A stretch of DNA of 60,837 nucleotides. Source: Deltaproteobacteria bacterium. GTDB lineage: Bacteria; Desulfobacterota; Binatia; Binatales; Binataceae. The stretch lies in contig JAJYYI010000120.1 in the NCBI GenBank assembly GCA_021801125.1, positions 11,505 to 72,341 on the forward strand, read 5' to 3'. Each line of letters starts with the position of its first letter. Position 1 is the first letter of the stretch. Below are positions 51,553-60,402 of the stretch, one piece after another. The translations under genes were made by a program, and so were the position numbers. The notes beneath the pieces were generated by a model. The model saw only the letters and a list, made by a program, of their open reading frames with translations, searched no databases and had not been told where the DNA came from.

Positions 51553-51797
51553 GAGCATTTGATCGCCGTTTTCCTCTTGCGTCTTCAAGCTCGAACCAGG
51601 GGCCGGCGGAGAGGCCGCTAACGTAGTGCGGGCTTTTCATGCCGTGAGCGACCCGCCGCACTCTCCGATGTATGGCCGGCGGGGCGCAGAGCGCGTGCGG
51701 CGAACGAGGCGAGGCGAAGCGGATGGCGACTGATCGCAAACGCGAGCATTGATGGCGACGAGGAAGCGTCATTGCAGCAACGGCGGGCGGGCCGACC

Positions 51798-52883
51798 ATG
51801 CTTGAGTCCGAGCCTCGCGCAGGTCCGTCTTCCCAGGCCCGTTGCGTGACCGCCAGCGGCGACAAGGCGCGCGTTTTGATCGTGCAGACCGGGTTTCTGG
51901 GTGACGTAGTGCTGGCGACCGCGCTGATCAATCCTCTCAGCGGCGCCGGCTACGACGTTTACGCGCTGGTACGCCCGCAGCACGCACCACTGCTTAGCTC
52001 AGACCCGCTCCTAAGCGGCGTTATCGCCGACGACAAGGACGCTGGTCGGCGGGGATTGTCCGGCGCGTTCAGAACCGCGGCCGAGTTGCGCGCTTACGGT
52101 TTTGCCGCCGCGGTCTCGCCCCATCGGTCGCATCGCACGGCGGCGATGTTGGCGTTGACGGGGATAGCGCGGCGGATCGGTTTCGCCTCAAGCCCGCTCC
52201 GCTGGCTGTTCAGCGATCGGGTCAAGGTGAGCGCGGCGAGTCATCAGATTGAGCGCAATCTATCTCTTTTGCGGCCGCTGGGAATTCAGGACGCCGGCGC
52301 GCAGATGCGTCTGGTGATGCCTGGGGAAGCGGTGCGCGCCGCGCGCGAGCGGCTCTCCGACGGTGCGCGACCGCTGGTTGCGGTGGCGCCGGGTTCGGCG
52401 TGGGCCACCAAAAGATGGCCTGCCGAGAAATTCGGCCAAGCCCTGCGCCATCTGGCTCGCCGCATCGACTTTACCGCGATATTCCTGGGGAGCGCGGCGG
52501 ACCGCGAAGCGGCGGCTGCCGCGGCGTCGGCCTGGGGAGGTCCGCAAGTGAACCTGGCCGGCCTTACCGATTTACCGACACTATGCGCCGTGATCGAGCA
52601 GTTGGATTTGTTGATCGCCAACGACAGCGCCGCGGTGCATATCGCGGGTGCCTATCGAGTGCCTACAGTTGCGATTTTTCTCGCCACCCATCCCAGCTTC
52701 GGCTTCGGGCCGTTGCTCCAGCCGTTCCGCGTTGCCGAGGTCGAAGGGCTCTCGTGCCGTCCGTGCTCGCCCCATGGCGGTCGGCGTTGCCCCCGCGGCC
52801 ATTTCCGCTGCGCGGTTGACCTTGAACCTGAGGCGGTTGCCGAGGCGGCGGCGTCGCTTTTGACCGCGCAAAGCCAGTCATGA
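51798..52883 (+). CDS. LPS heptosyltransferase-type glycosyltransferase (GT9)
   Basis: 361-residue GT9 enzyme, likely WaaF-like (heptosyltransferase II). Motifs are VLIVQTGFLGDVVLATALI, FAAAVSPHRSHRTA, VAVAPGSAWATKRWP and LIANDSAAVHIAGAYRVPTVAIF, the standard donor-binding set. Close to the C-terminus CRPCSPHGGRRCPRGHFRC carries four cysteines, as in other members. The first 25 residues are an extension before the Rossmann strand. It ends in an ATGA overlap with the GT87 gene. Confidence 0.88.
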   Translation: MLESEPRAGPSSQARCVTASGDKARVLIVQTGFLGDVVLATALINPLSGAGYDVYALVRPQHAPLLSSDPLLSGVIADDKDAGRRGLSGAFRTAAELRAYGFAAAVSPHRSHRTAAMLALTGIARRIGFASSPLRWLFSDRVKVSAASHQIERNLSLLRPLGIQDAGAQMRLVMPGEAVRAARERLSDGARPLVAVAPGSAWATKRWPAEKFGQALRHLARRIDFTAIFLGSAADREAAAAAASAWGGPQVNLAGLTDLPTLCAVIEQLDLLIANDSAAVHIAGAYRVPTVAIFLATHPSFGFGPLLQPFRVAEVEGLSCRPCSPHGGRRCPRGHFRCAVDLEPEAVAEAAASLLTAQSQS

Positions 52884-54118
52884 ATTTGCGCCGCGTATGG
52901 CATGACGAGGCCGCGCTCACTCGCCTCGCCTGGCTGGCGATAGTGTTTTACCTTGGCGGGCTTGCGATCGCGAGCGCTCTGCGCCATCAGGGTGATTTCG
53001 CGATCTACTACCGCGCCGGCCAGCGCATATGGAGCGCGACGACCCTCTACCCGGCAGACGAGGGCGACCGTTTCCTTTACGCCCCGATTTTCGGCCTGAT
53101 GTTCGCGCCGCTGGCTTTGTTGCCGCGCCAGGCGGCTCAGTTTGTCTGGTTCATTCCGAACGCGCTTGCGCTGCTCGCTTTGATCCGAGGCGCGGGGCGC
53201 ATGCTCTTTGGCGCCGAAGTCAGGCTGACGGCCGCTTTGGTGGCGTTGCCGACACTTTTTTGCGCGCGTTTCATCGACAATAACGTCGAGCACGGGCAAC
53301 TGGACCTCATGGTTCTGGCCCTGGCGGTCTGGACGATCGTCAAGGCCCGCGAGAATTGCCCGGCGATGGCGGGCGGGTTGCTCGCCGTAGCGCTGTTGAG
53401 CAAGCCGTTGGCGATGGCGGGCGCGCTCTATTTTTTGGCTACGCGGCGTTGGCGCGCGATCTTCTTCGCCGCGCTATTCGTGGCGGGCTTGCTGGTTTTG
53501 CCGGCGCTGTTCCTAGGCCCGGCACGCGCGGCGAGCGAAACTATGGGCTACATCCACGCGGTTCGCTCGATGACCGTGCGCTACCGCCAGACTACGACCA
53601 ACCAGGCCGTGGGCGCGGTGATCTTTCGCGCGATGGCGCGGCCGAACGAAAATCGCTCGTGGGTCGATCAGATGGCCAGTCTGGCGGGTGGTACGTACGG
53701 GTTAATCGCGTTTTTCGGTATGTGGTGGTGGCTTGCTTTGGCGGAAGTCTCAGTCGCCGGCGAGGTCGAGCGCCGGCTTGCCCTCGGCGCGCTGTTCACG
53801 ATCGCGCCTTCCCTGAGCGCGATCGCCTGGAAACACTATTACGCCGCGCTGATCGTGCCCTACATGGCGTTACTGTCCACGTTATGGGTAGACCCGCCGG
53901 CGGGATTTTCCACTCCGCGTTCGGCGAAATTTCTGCTGGTGGTCTCGGTTGTCCTGAACCTGGCGATCGGCGATGTCCTGAACCGGTTTGCGCTCTTCTA
54001 CGGCGCTCATCTGATCTCCTCGCTTGTCTTGCTCGCCGCGTTGGGTATAGCCTACCGCGCGAGCGCCTCGGCGCAGGATCGACACGCCGAAGAATGCCGA
54101 AGCTTAGCGGCACGCTAA
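52880..54118 (+). CDS. GT87 (DUF2029) polyprenyl-phosphate-type glycosyltransferase
   Basis: 412-residue integral membrane protein with about ten hydrophobic segments (for example LAWLAIVFYLGGLAIASAL and IFFAALFVAGLLVLPALF). The DFAIYYRAG motif in the first loop is typical of the GT87/DUF2029 family, which includes mycobacterial mannosyltransferases using lipid-linked mannose. A periplasmic sugar-adding role on LPS core or another glycan is likely from context, but the sugar is unknown. It overlaps the GT9 gene by four bases and the kinase gene by 25. Confidence 0.8.
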   Translation: MNLRRVWHDEAALTRLAWLAIVFYLGGLAIASALRHQGDFAIYYRAGQRIWSATTLYPADEGDRFLYAPIFGLMFAPLALLPRQAAQFVWFIPNALALLALIRGAGRMLFGAEVRLTAALVALPTLFCARFIDNNVEHGQLDLMVLALAVWTIVKARENCPAMAGGLLAVALLSKPLAMAGALYFLATRRWRAIFFAALFVAGLLVLPALFLGPARAASETMGYIHAVRSMTVRYRQTTTNQAVGAVIFRAMARPNENRSWVDQMASLAGGTYGLIAFFGMWWWLALAEVSVAGEVERRLALGALFTIAPSLSAIAWKHYYAALIVPYMALLSTLWVDPPAGFSTPRSAKFLLVVSVVLNLAIGDVLNRFALFYGAHLISSLVLLAALGIAYRASASAQDRHAEECRSLAAR

Positions 54119-54849
54119 AGGACCGCCTGCGGCTCGATTTTGTCCGTTCGCGCGAAGGCGCGTACGAGCTTTATCTCGCGGCCTCGCTGGCGCCGCAGTC
54201 CTCCGCGCTGGTGCGCGAACTTTCCGACCTCACGCGTCGCTCCCAGCGCTGGGCCGGCAACCGAGCCAGCGCCTCGTCGTTGCGGCTGGCGGGATCTCCG
54301 GAGCTGGTCGTTCGCCGCGGCAGACGGGGCGGCCTGATGGCTCGCGTCCTGTCAAGCATCTATGTCGGCCGCGTCCCTCGCGTAGTGGTCGAGCTGGTGC
54401 TAGCCGCTGAAGCTCGCCTGCGAGGAATCCCGGTCGCACAACCTATGGGCGCCGTAGTCGAATGGATCGCGCCGTGCGTCTATCGAAGCTTCTACCTAAC
54501 GCGTAAGGAGGAGGGGCAGACGTTATGGGAGTTCGCGCGCACGCCGACTCCGGCTCCCGAGCGGGCCCGAATCTTCGATTGCGCGGGAGGAGCGATCGAG
54601 ACGATGTATCGTTGCGGCTTGTGTCACGCTGACCTGAATCTCCACAATCTCTTCGTGACCCGCGGCGACGGCAAATCCCGGGTGATAATTCTCGATCTCG
54701 ACAAAGCTCGCCTTTACGAGCATCCTCTCGAGCCGAGCCGGCGCGCGCGCAATCAAGCGCGGCTTTTGCGTTCGGTCCGCAAACTGGATCCGCATGGGAA
54801 GGTTCTCGGTCCCGAAGACCTGTCGCGCCTGGGACTGAGATCGGCTTGA
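54094..54849 (+). CDS. Kdo/heptose kinase-like LPS core kinase
   Basis: 251-residue protein with the KdkA/RfaP-type kinase fold. The catalytic loop CHADLNLHNLFV (near residue 176) supplies the Asp and Asn, and VIILDLDKARL the metal-binding DxD. An N-terminal Arg-rich segment (LVVRRGRRGGLMARVL) corresponds to the glycine-rich loop region. It resembles 3-deoxy-D-manno-octulosonic acid kinase, which phosphorylates Kdo on lipid A. The start overlaps the GT87 gene by 25 bases. It closes the envelope cluster. Confidence 0.8.
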   Translation: MPKLSGTLKDRLRLDFVRSREGAYELYLAASLAPQSSALVRELSDLTRRSQRWAGNRASASSLRLAGSPELVVRRGRRGGLMARVLSSIYVGRVPRVVVELVLAAEARLRGIPVAQPMGAVVEWIAPCVYRSFYLTRKEEGQTLWEFARTPTPAPERARIFDCAGGAIETMYRCGLCHADLNLHNLFVTRGDGKSRVIILDLDKARLYEHPLEPSRRARNQARLLRSVRKLDPHGKVLGPEDLSRLGLRSA

Positions 54850-54945
54850 TGTCGGGCGGGTTGTCGTTGAACCAAAAAGCGCGGGTCTTTTTCGGTCGCC
54901 GTCCCAGAGCGGGTCCGGCAGCCAGTCGCTCGAAGCTCTCTTGGC

Positions 54946-55749
54946 TTACGACAGCGCAACGCCGGCCATTCTCGCGCAGGCCGAGACCGCGAGCAGCACG
55001 GCGACTTCGCTGATCTCGCCGGCGGCTCCGATCAGGTCGCCGCTGACCCCGCCCATCCATCGCTGGTAGAACGCCCGTGCACCGGCCGCCACCGCGGCGG
55101 CGGCGACGACGCCGGCAAAAGCCGACGGCGACAGCACCGGCAGCAACCCCAACAGGGTTAGTGCTCCGCATGGAAGCGCTTTGTCTGCGCCGCCAGCGAA
55201 AAAGGCGCTGCCTGCGCCTTCGGCCCGCAGGTAAGGGAGTCCGCTGCTGCACGCTATCATGGCCCAGCGCGCAAGCCCCGGCGCGGTGTAGATTGCGATC
55301 CAGCGATGCGGGCCGGAAAGCCCGGCCAGCGCGACGCACTTGAGCAACAACGCGAAGATGATCGCGACCGCGCCGTAATTGCCGATTCGGCTGTCGCGCA
55401 GGATCGCCAGCGCACGCTCGCGCTCGCGCCCGGCGCCCAAGGCGTCGGCGGTGTCGCCCAAGCCGTCCAAATGAATGGCTCCCGTGATCACCGTCAGCGC
55501 CATAACCAGAACCACCGACCTCAGCGCGACGTCGAGCAGCGGTCGCAGAAGAAAGTCTAACGCGATTAACGCGCCCCCGAGCACAAAGCCGACCAAGCCA
55601 AAATAGGCCGCCGAATTGGCCACCAGCTCTGTCTTGGCGGGCACGGACGGCGCGGACGGAATAATCGTGAGGAAGCTAAGTGCAAGAGTGAATTCACGAA
55701 GAACTCGCCTGCTGTTTAAGATATCCGCTTGAGCGTCGTCTCGCTCCAT
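54946..55749 (-). CDS. cobS: Adenosylcobinamide-GDP ribazoletransferase
   Basis: 267-residue membrane enzyme joining adenosylcobinamide-GDP with alpha-ribazole(-phosphate) to give cobalamin (phosphate). The conserved motif HLDGLGDTADALGAGRERER is near residue 97, followed by LRDSRIGNYGAVAII and several hydrophobic helices. It is the last gene of the minus-strand cobalamin group. Confidence 0.95.
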   Translation of the reverse strand: MERDDAQADILNSRRVLREFTLALSFLTIIPSAPSVPAKTELVANSAAYFGLVGFVLGGALIALDFLLRPLLDVALRSVVLVMALTVITGAIHLDGLGDTADALGAGRERERALAILRDSRIGNYGAVAIIFALLLKCVALAGLSGPHRWIAIYTAPGLARWAMIACSSGLPYLRAEGAGSAFFAGGADKALPCGALTLLGLLPVLSPSAFAGVVAAAAVAAGARAFYQRWMGGVSGDLIGAAGEISEVAVLLAVSACARMAGVALS

Positions 55750-55926
55750 AGCCTGCCCGCCGTCACAGAGTCCACCCGGTTTAGGTTAGCTTGCCGAACC
55801 GCACGCACCGCGTTTTGTCTGGGCGGTACCGCTCGCGCGCGTTCGCAGTCCGCGCTTGGGGCGCTTCCTGACCGATGAAGCCGCCGTGAAGAAGCTTTCG
55901 ACGGCCGCTAACGCAAATCACCCCAC

Positions 55927-57000
55927 TCAGCGGTCGGTGATTTTCTCCGAGACGCTTGCGCCCGAAAACGTCGCCATTTCATTAAGCAGGGTCAGCGCGG
56001 CGTCGATGACCGTCATCGCGAGCGCCGCTCCAGTTCCTTCGCCCAGACGCATTCCCAATTCTAGGATCGGACGTCCGGCGTCCAGTCGCTGAAGCGCCAG
56101 TCCATGGCCTCCGTCGGCTGAACGATGGGCGAAAAACATGCGCGAGCGGAGCCCCGGATAAAGCTTTTCAGCCAGCGCCGCGGCGGCGGTCGCGATGAAG
56201 CCGTCAACCACTACGGGCACTCGGGCAGCCGCCGCGCCCAGGCATGCGCCCGCCATCGCGCCGATCTCGAATCCGCCCACCGCCGCCAAAATCGCCTGCG
56301 CGTCGCCGAGCGATCCGCGATGGAGCTTTAGCGCGCCGTTGACGGTCGCGACCTTGCGTTGGCGTCCCGGTTCGTCGATTCCCGCGCCGTGTCCGGCGAG
56401 CATCTGTGGGTCAAGCCCGGTAGTGGCGGCCAACACGGCGGCTGCGGTCGTGCTGTTGCCGATTCCCATCTCGCCGATGCCCAAAAGCGTCGCGCCTTGT
56501 AGCGCTGCCTCCCGCGCCAGCTCGATCCCCACTTCGAGCGCCGCGCGAGCCTGCTCGGGCGTCATCGCGGGCTCGCGCGCGAAGTTGCGCGTCCCCGGCC
56601 CAAGCCGGCGATAGATCACGCCGGGCAAGTTTTCCTCGCGCGTATCTTTTTCGACGCCGACGTCGACCAGCCAAAGCTTGAGCCCGAATCGGCGAGCGAG
56701 CACGCTTATCGCCGCGCCGCCGCGCGCCAGATTGCGCAGCATCTCGACCGTGACCTGCTTTGGATACGCGGCGACGCCGTGTTCGGTGATACCGTGATCA
56801 GCCACGAAGACCAGTATCGCGCGTTCCCCGAGCTTGGCTTGCGGGTCACCGCGCACGGCGGCGTAGCGCCGCGCGATCTCCTCGAGATAGCCGAGGCTGC
56901 CGCGCGGCTTGGTCAGAGAGTCCAACCTTGTGGACACCACGGCGGCCGCGTTGTGGTCCAACGGGGGAATAGAGGCGAGCGTTTCCGCAAGCAGACTCAT
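55927..57000 (-). CDS. cobT: Nicotinate-nucleotide--dimethylbenzimidazole phosphoribosyltransferase
   Basis: 357-residue enzyme activating 5,6-dimethylbenzimidazole to alpha-ribazole-phosphate. Motifs are FVADHGITEHGVAAYP, EMLRNLARGGAAISV, the loop GEMGIGNSTTAAAVLA and the catalytic Glu in RLGEGTGAALAM. The start at 57000 gives the family length (E. coli 359) and follows a GGAAAG; the frame runs on to 57105 without family similarity. It lies 88 bases after cbiB. Confidence 0.96.
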   Translation of the reverse strand: MSLLAETLASIPPLDHNAAAVVSTRLDSLTKPRGSLGYLEEIARRYAAVRGDPQAKLGERAILVFVADHGITEHGVAAYPKQVTVEMLRNLARGGAAISVLARRFGLKLWLVDVGVEKDTREENLPGVIYRRLGPGTRNFAREPAMTPEQARAALEVGIELAREAALQGATLLGIGEMGIGNSTTAAAVLAATTGLDPQMLAGHGAGIDEPGRQRKVATVNGALKLHRGSLGDAQAILAAVGGFEIGAMAGACLGAAAARVPVVVDGFIATAAAALAEKLYPGLRSRMFFAHRSADGGHGLALQRLDAGRPILELGMRLGEGTGAALAMTVIDAALTLLNEMATFSGASVSEKITDR

Positions 57001-57088
57001 CGCTTTCCATCCTCGCGCCGGCTCTCGCGCAGCGGCGTCGAATTGTAAGTTTAATAGCGCCCGGCGGTGTAGCGGATGGCCACGAAAA

Positions 57089-58069
57089 TCAGCGTGCCAA
57101 CACAAGCAACGCCCAACGTGCGATCACTACCGCACCGAGGCAAAATGCGGTGGCGATATAGAGCATCGCACGTGCCGCCCGAATATCTTGCGCCGCTGCC
57201 GGACGCTCCGCAACTCCGAGGCGCGGACGATTTTCGGTTTCTCCGTCGTAAACTGCCGGTCCACCGAGCTGAATGCCGAGCGCTCCGGCCAAGGCCGCCT
57301 CGGGGTAACCGGCGTTGGGACTCGGATGGCGGCGGGCATCCGCGAGCACGGTCGAGAGAGCCGCTCCAGCGCGTCCGTTCCAGAGACCGCCGGCCCCGGC
57401 CAGGCATAGCGCGGTCAGCCGCGCCGGTAGGTAGTTGGCGAGATCATCCAGGCGCGCCGCGCAACGCCCGAAGTAGAGATAGCGTTCGTCGCGATGGCCG
57501 ATCATCGAATCGAGAGTGTTGATCGCCTTGTACACCATCGCCGCGACCGGTCCTCCGAGAGCGAGATAAAAGAGAGGAGCGATAACCCCGTCGCTCGCGT
57601 TTTCCGCCACTGACTCGACGGTTGCTCGGACCAAACCCTCGCGGTCCAATGCCTGCGGATCGCGCCCGACCAACGCCGGCATTACGCGGCGTGCCGCTTC
57701 CAGGTCGCCGAGGTCGAGCGCACGTTCGACCTGCGCTGCGGCCGCGTCGAGGCCCTTGAGCGAGAGCGTTGTCCAAGCGATAGCGAGCGCGGCCACGCGC
57801 GCAAGAAGCGCGCCGCCCTGGGCGCATGTCAGCAGTACCAGATATGTTGCGAAGGCTGCGCCCATTACCACCGCCGCGGTCAGCATCCCGCCCCGGCGCA
57901 GGTCGCTCGACGGGTCTCCTGCCCGAAGTCGGCGCTCACCCGCGAGGATCGCGGCGCCTATCCAGCGCACCGGATGAGGCAGCCAGGGCGGATCGCCGAG
58001 CAGCCAATCAAGCGCGAGCGCGCCAAAGATGAGTGAGGTCGGTATGTGAAAAGCGATCGAGTTGACCAT
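57089..58069 (-). CDS. cbiB: Adenosylcobinamide-phosphate synthase
   Basis: 326-residue membrane protein attaching aminopropanol (phosphate) to adenosylcobyric acid. Motifs are DWLLGDPPWLPHPVRWIG, TVESVAENASDGVIAPLFY, INTLDSMIGHRDERYLYFG and ADARRHPSPNAGYPEAALAG. Helices fill much of the length. It shares the strand and direction with bluB (128 bases upstream) and cobT. Confidence 0.95.
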   Translation of the reverse strand: MVNSIAFHIPTSLIFGALALDWLLGDPPWLPHPVRWIGAAILAGERRLRAGDPSSDLRRGGMLTAAVVMGAAFATYLVLLTCAQGGALLARVAALAIAWTTLSLKGLDAAAAQVERALDLGDLEAARRVMPALVGRDPQALDREGLVRATVESVAENASDGVIAPLFYLALGGPVAAMVYKAINTLDSMIGHRDERYLYFGRCAARLDDLANYLPARLTALCLAGAGGLWNGRAGAALSTVLADARRHPSPNAGYPEAALAGALGIQLGGPAVYDGETENRPRLGVAERPAAAQDIRAARAMLYIATAFCLGAVVIARWALLVLAR

Positions 58070-58197
58070 CGCTGCCTTGTGGTCGGCGCGATAAGCTGTT
58101 GCGGCTATCGAGCTGGAGGCACGCCTGTCCGATTAGGTGCCCCCGTCGACTCGGCGCGGGTCCGGTCGACGCGAGCGGCGGCAAAACGCTCCCAGCG

Positions 58198-58992
58198 TTA
58201 GAACTCAGGCATCCGATCCGCGGGAAAAATTCCTCCCCAGCTACGCGGCTCGCGAGCAAGCCGCGCGAGCCTTCGCGCGCGCTCGTCGCCGCTTGCGCTC
58301 CACGAGTCAAAGTGCAGCAGTTGCTCCAGTGCAAGGCGCGGCGCCCACCCAGTCTCTTCCAGCGTGGGACGGGTAGGAAATTGCTCGGCGTAGCCGACGC
58401 ACAGGTAGGCCAGCGGCAGGACATGCGGCGGAATCGAGAAAATCGACCGCAGCGCGTCGTTGGAGATGATGCTTACCCATCCGACGCCTAATCCCTCGGC
58501 GCGTGCCGCCAACCACAGATTTTCCACCGCGAGGCACGTTGAGTAGATTTCGACCGGCTCGCTTCCAGGTTTGCCCAGCACGGCCGTCCCGAAACGTCCC
58601 AGCTCGCAGGTCACAATCAGGTTTACCGGTGCCTCAAGGATTCCCTCGAGCTTGAGGGCCAGAAACTTGTCGCGTCTGACGCCGCTAAACAAAGCCGCAT
58701 TTTGCGCGCGTGCCTGCTCGAAGGCTTGCTTGACCGCGCGACGCGGCTCCAGGTCGCGCACGATGACAAAGCTCCAGGGCTGAGTGAAGCCGACGCTGGG
58801 GGCATGATGGGCGGCGAGCAAAATCCGACCGAGTATCTCGTCGGGTACCGGGTCGGGTCGAAAATTGCGGATGTCTCGCCGGCGAAAAATCGCGGCGTAA
58901 ACGCCGCGCCGCAACTCCCGCACGAGCGCCTCGGTCCTGTCGCGCGCGGCCTCGGGCGAACCCGGCTGCTCCAGGCTGGCGTCTTGGGCCAT
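58198..58992 (-). CDS. bluB: 5,6-dimethylbenzimidazole synthase
   Basis: 264-residue flavin enzyme that cannibalises FMNH2 with oxygen to make the cobalamin lower ligand. It has the nitroreductase fold. RRDIRNFRPDPVPDEIL opens the domain, HHAPSVGFTQPWSFVIV contains the cofactor lid, and EGLGVGWVSIISNDALRS holds the serine important in Sinorhizobium BluB. The N-terminal 30 residues are an extension. Its location before cbiB and cobT makes BluB much more likely than a general nitroreductase. It requires oxygen, so the host is aerobic or microaerobic. Confidence 0.92.
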   Translation of the reverse strand: MAQDASLEQPGSPEAARDRTEALVRELRRGVYAAIFRRRDIRNFRPDPVPDEILGRILLAAHHAPSVGFTQPWSFVIVRDLEPRRAVKQAFEQARAQNAALFSGVRRDKFLALKLEGILEAPVNLIVTCELGRFGTAVLGKPGSEPVEIYSTCLAVENLWLAARAEGLGVGWVSIISNDALRSIFSIPPHVLPLAYLCVGYAEQFPTRPTLEETGWAPRLALEQLLHFDSWSASGDERARRLARLAREPRSWGGIFPADRMPEF

Positions 58993-59067
58993 TCTGCTTA
59001 TCGACTCGCGTTGAATTCGCCGCGCGCGTCTGTCAGCCGGCGCTTGGCTCCGGTGCCGCTCAACGGA

Positions 59068-59592
59068 TCAAGAGGCTGCCGCTTTTTGCGCGGCGGCCAA
59101 GGCGGCTTCGTAGTCGGGCTGGTTGACGATGTCCTTCACGTATTCAGCGTGAACCACCTTATCGGATTTGTCGACGACAAACACGGCCCGAGCCAGAAGG
59201 CGGAGGTCCTTGACCAGCACGCCGTATTTCTCACCGAAGTCGACATTGCGATGGTCGCTCAAAGTGACCACCTTGTCGACGCCCGCGGCGCCGCACCAAC
59301 GCTTCTGCGCGAAAGGCAGGTCGGTAGAGATGGTCAACACTCGCACACTGTCCGCGAGCTTGGCCGCTTCGACGTTGAAGCGGCGTGTCTCGGTATCGCA
59401 AACCGGAGTGTCAAGTGATGGCACCGCGCAAATTATTTTGACTTTTCCTTTGAAATCGGCCGACGTTACCGTAGCGAGATTGTTGTCCACGAGCGAGAAT
59501 TCCGGCGCTTTTTGCCCCGGCTTGATTTCGGGTCCGACCAGCGTTAACGGGTTGCCGCGCATCGTCACTGCACCCTGACGCTCTTGTGCCAT
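59068..59592 (-). CDS. tpx: Thiol peroxidase (Tpx)
   Basis: 174-residue peroxiredoxin reducing lipid and alkyl hydroperoxides. The peroxidatic Cys is in VPSLDTPVCDTETRRF and the resolving Cys in FAQKRWCGAAG, the atypical 2-Cys spacing of Tpx. No signal peptide is seen, so it is cytoplasmic. It is 75 bases upstream of bluB on the same strand and may be cotranscribed. Two 11-base direct repeats lie upstream. Confidence 0.96.
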   Translation of the reverse strand: MAQERQGAVTMRGNPLTLVGPEIKPGQKAPEFSLVDNNLATVTSADFKGKVKIICAVPSLDTPVCDTETRRFNVEAAKLADSVRVLTISTDLPFAQKRWCGAAGVDKVVTLSDHRNVDFGEKYGVLVKDLRLLARAVFVVDKSDKVVHAEYVKDIVNQPDYEAALAAAQKAAAS

Positions 59593-59620
59593 GCTCAGTC
59601 CTCCCAGTATTCAGCGGCCT

Positions 59621-59650
59621 CGATTGTTAGAATAACGAGCGATTGTTAGA
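59621..59650 (-). promoter_or_regulatory. Pair of 11-base direct repeats upstream of tpx
   Basis: CGATTGTTAGA occurs at 59621-59631 and again at 59640-59650, 19 bases start to start, close to two helical turns. On the minus strand it reads TCTAACAATCG twice, 29-58 bases before the tpx start. This looks like a tandem binding site for a regulator. No core promoter was recognised with confidence. Confidence 0.45.
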
Positions 59651-60125
59651 TTTCGGCTTTGCGCTCGCTCCGCCGACCGCGCAGCCTAACGGCAGCAGAC
59701 AACCTGCCATGAGTCCGCACTGCGGACGGCATCGAGAATCGAAAGCGGATAACCGCATGCCGCCGCTCGCGGAAAAGTCTACTGGTTCAGTCTGCCTTAG
59801 TCGATAGCGGTTCGTTCCTTCGCCGTCGAACTTCGACTCCGTGGTCTCCGCCAATCGTTACGGCGCCTCGCGAGCCTTAGCCTTCTGAACCTCGAAACCT
59901 CCCTACGCTCGCGGCGTTCAATAACCGACCCGCGGGAAGTGACGTCGGCGGTTGGCCCAATACGGAGGCTCGCCCGACGCGTCGCGACGACGGATGCAGA
60001 GTTCCGCCATTTGTTCCGCGCTACAAAAAGAGGGACCACGTTCATGGAATACGCCATCGTGATCGTCGGCAAGGATGCGGCAGCTAGGCGGCAGCTATGG
60101 AAGGGCGAGTAAACTGGGTCAAAAG

Positions 60126-60152
60126 AAACCCTGATAAGGTGATTTAGGGTTT
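60126..60152. promoter_or_regulatory. Inverted repeat in AT-rich intergenic DNA
   Basis: AAACCCT (60126-60132) and AGGGTTT (60146-60152) are perfect inverted copies around 13 bases, in the most AT-rich part of the right end. It could be an operator for the downstream gene or a weak terminator. No T-tract follows. Confidence 0.35.
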
Positions 60153-60402
60153 ATTCATCCTAATTATGCTCCATTAATGCCGGCGCTCATCCTCATGGAG
60201 AAACACTAGTTAAAGGCGGCATATAAGTATTGCGACGTGCGCATTTACGCGTGTAGCCTTACCGAATAAATCAATGTCCCTTAAGGCGGCGTGGTGCGCG
60301 CCGTCGCTCCCGAACCCTTGGTAAGTGCCGCAGGTGGCCTTGGGGGTTGCGCAAAACGATGTGGGCTTCGGTGCCGAGTACGCGGGGCAAGAGTGCAAAC
60401 TG

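Larger units (their letters stand above)
59593..60402. other. 810-base region between tpx and the right-edge gene
   Basis: Holds the tpx repeats, a 15-base palindrome GTCCGCA-C-TGCGGAC at 59713-59727, and an AT-rich segment around 60110-60190 with an inverted repeat at 60126-60152. A 22-codon frame at 60044 and longer minus-strand frames exist, without recognisable domains. Confidence 0.45.

Noticed and set aside
54874-54892. AAAAAG-7-CTTTTT stem between the kinase and cobS
   Set aside because: Only six A/T-rich pairs; not stable enough to call a terminator.
54443-55339. 298-codon minus-strand frame overlapping the kinase and cobS genes
   Set aside because: Arg-rich composition, no motif, and it crosses two well-supported genes in other frames.
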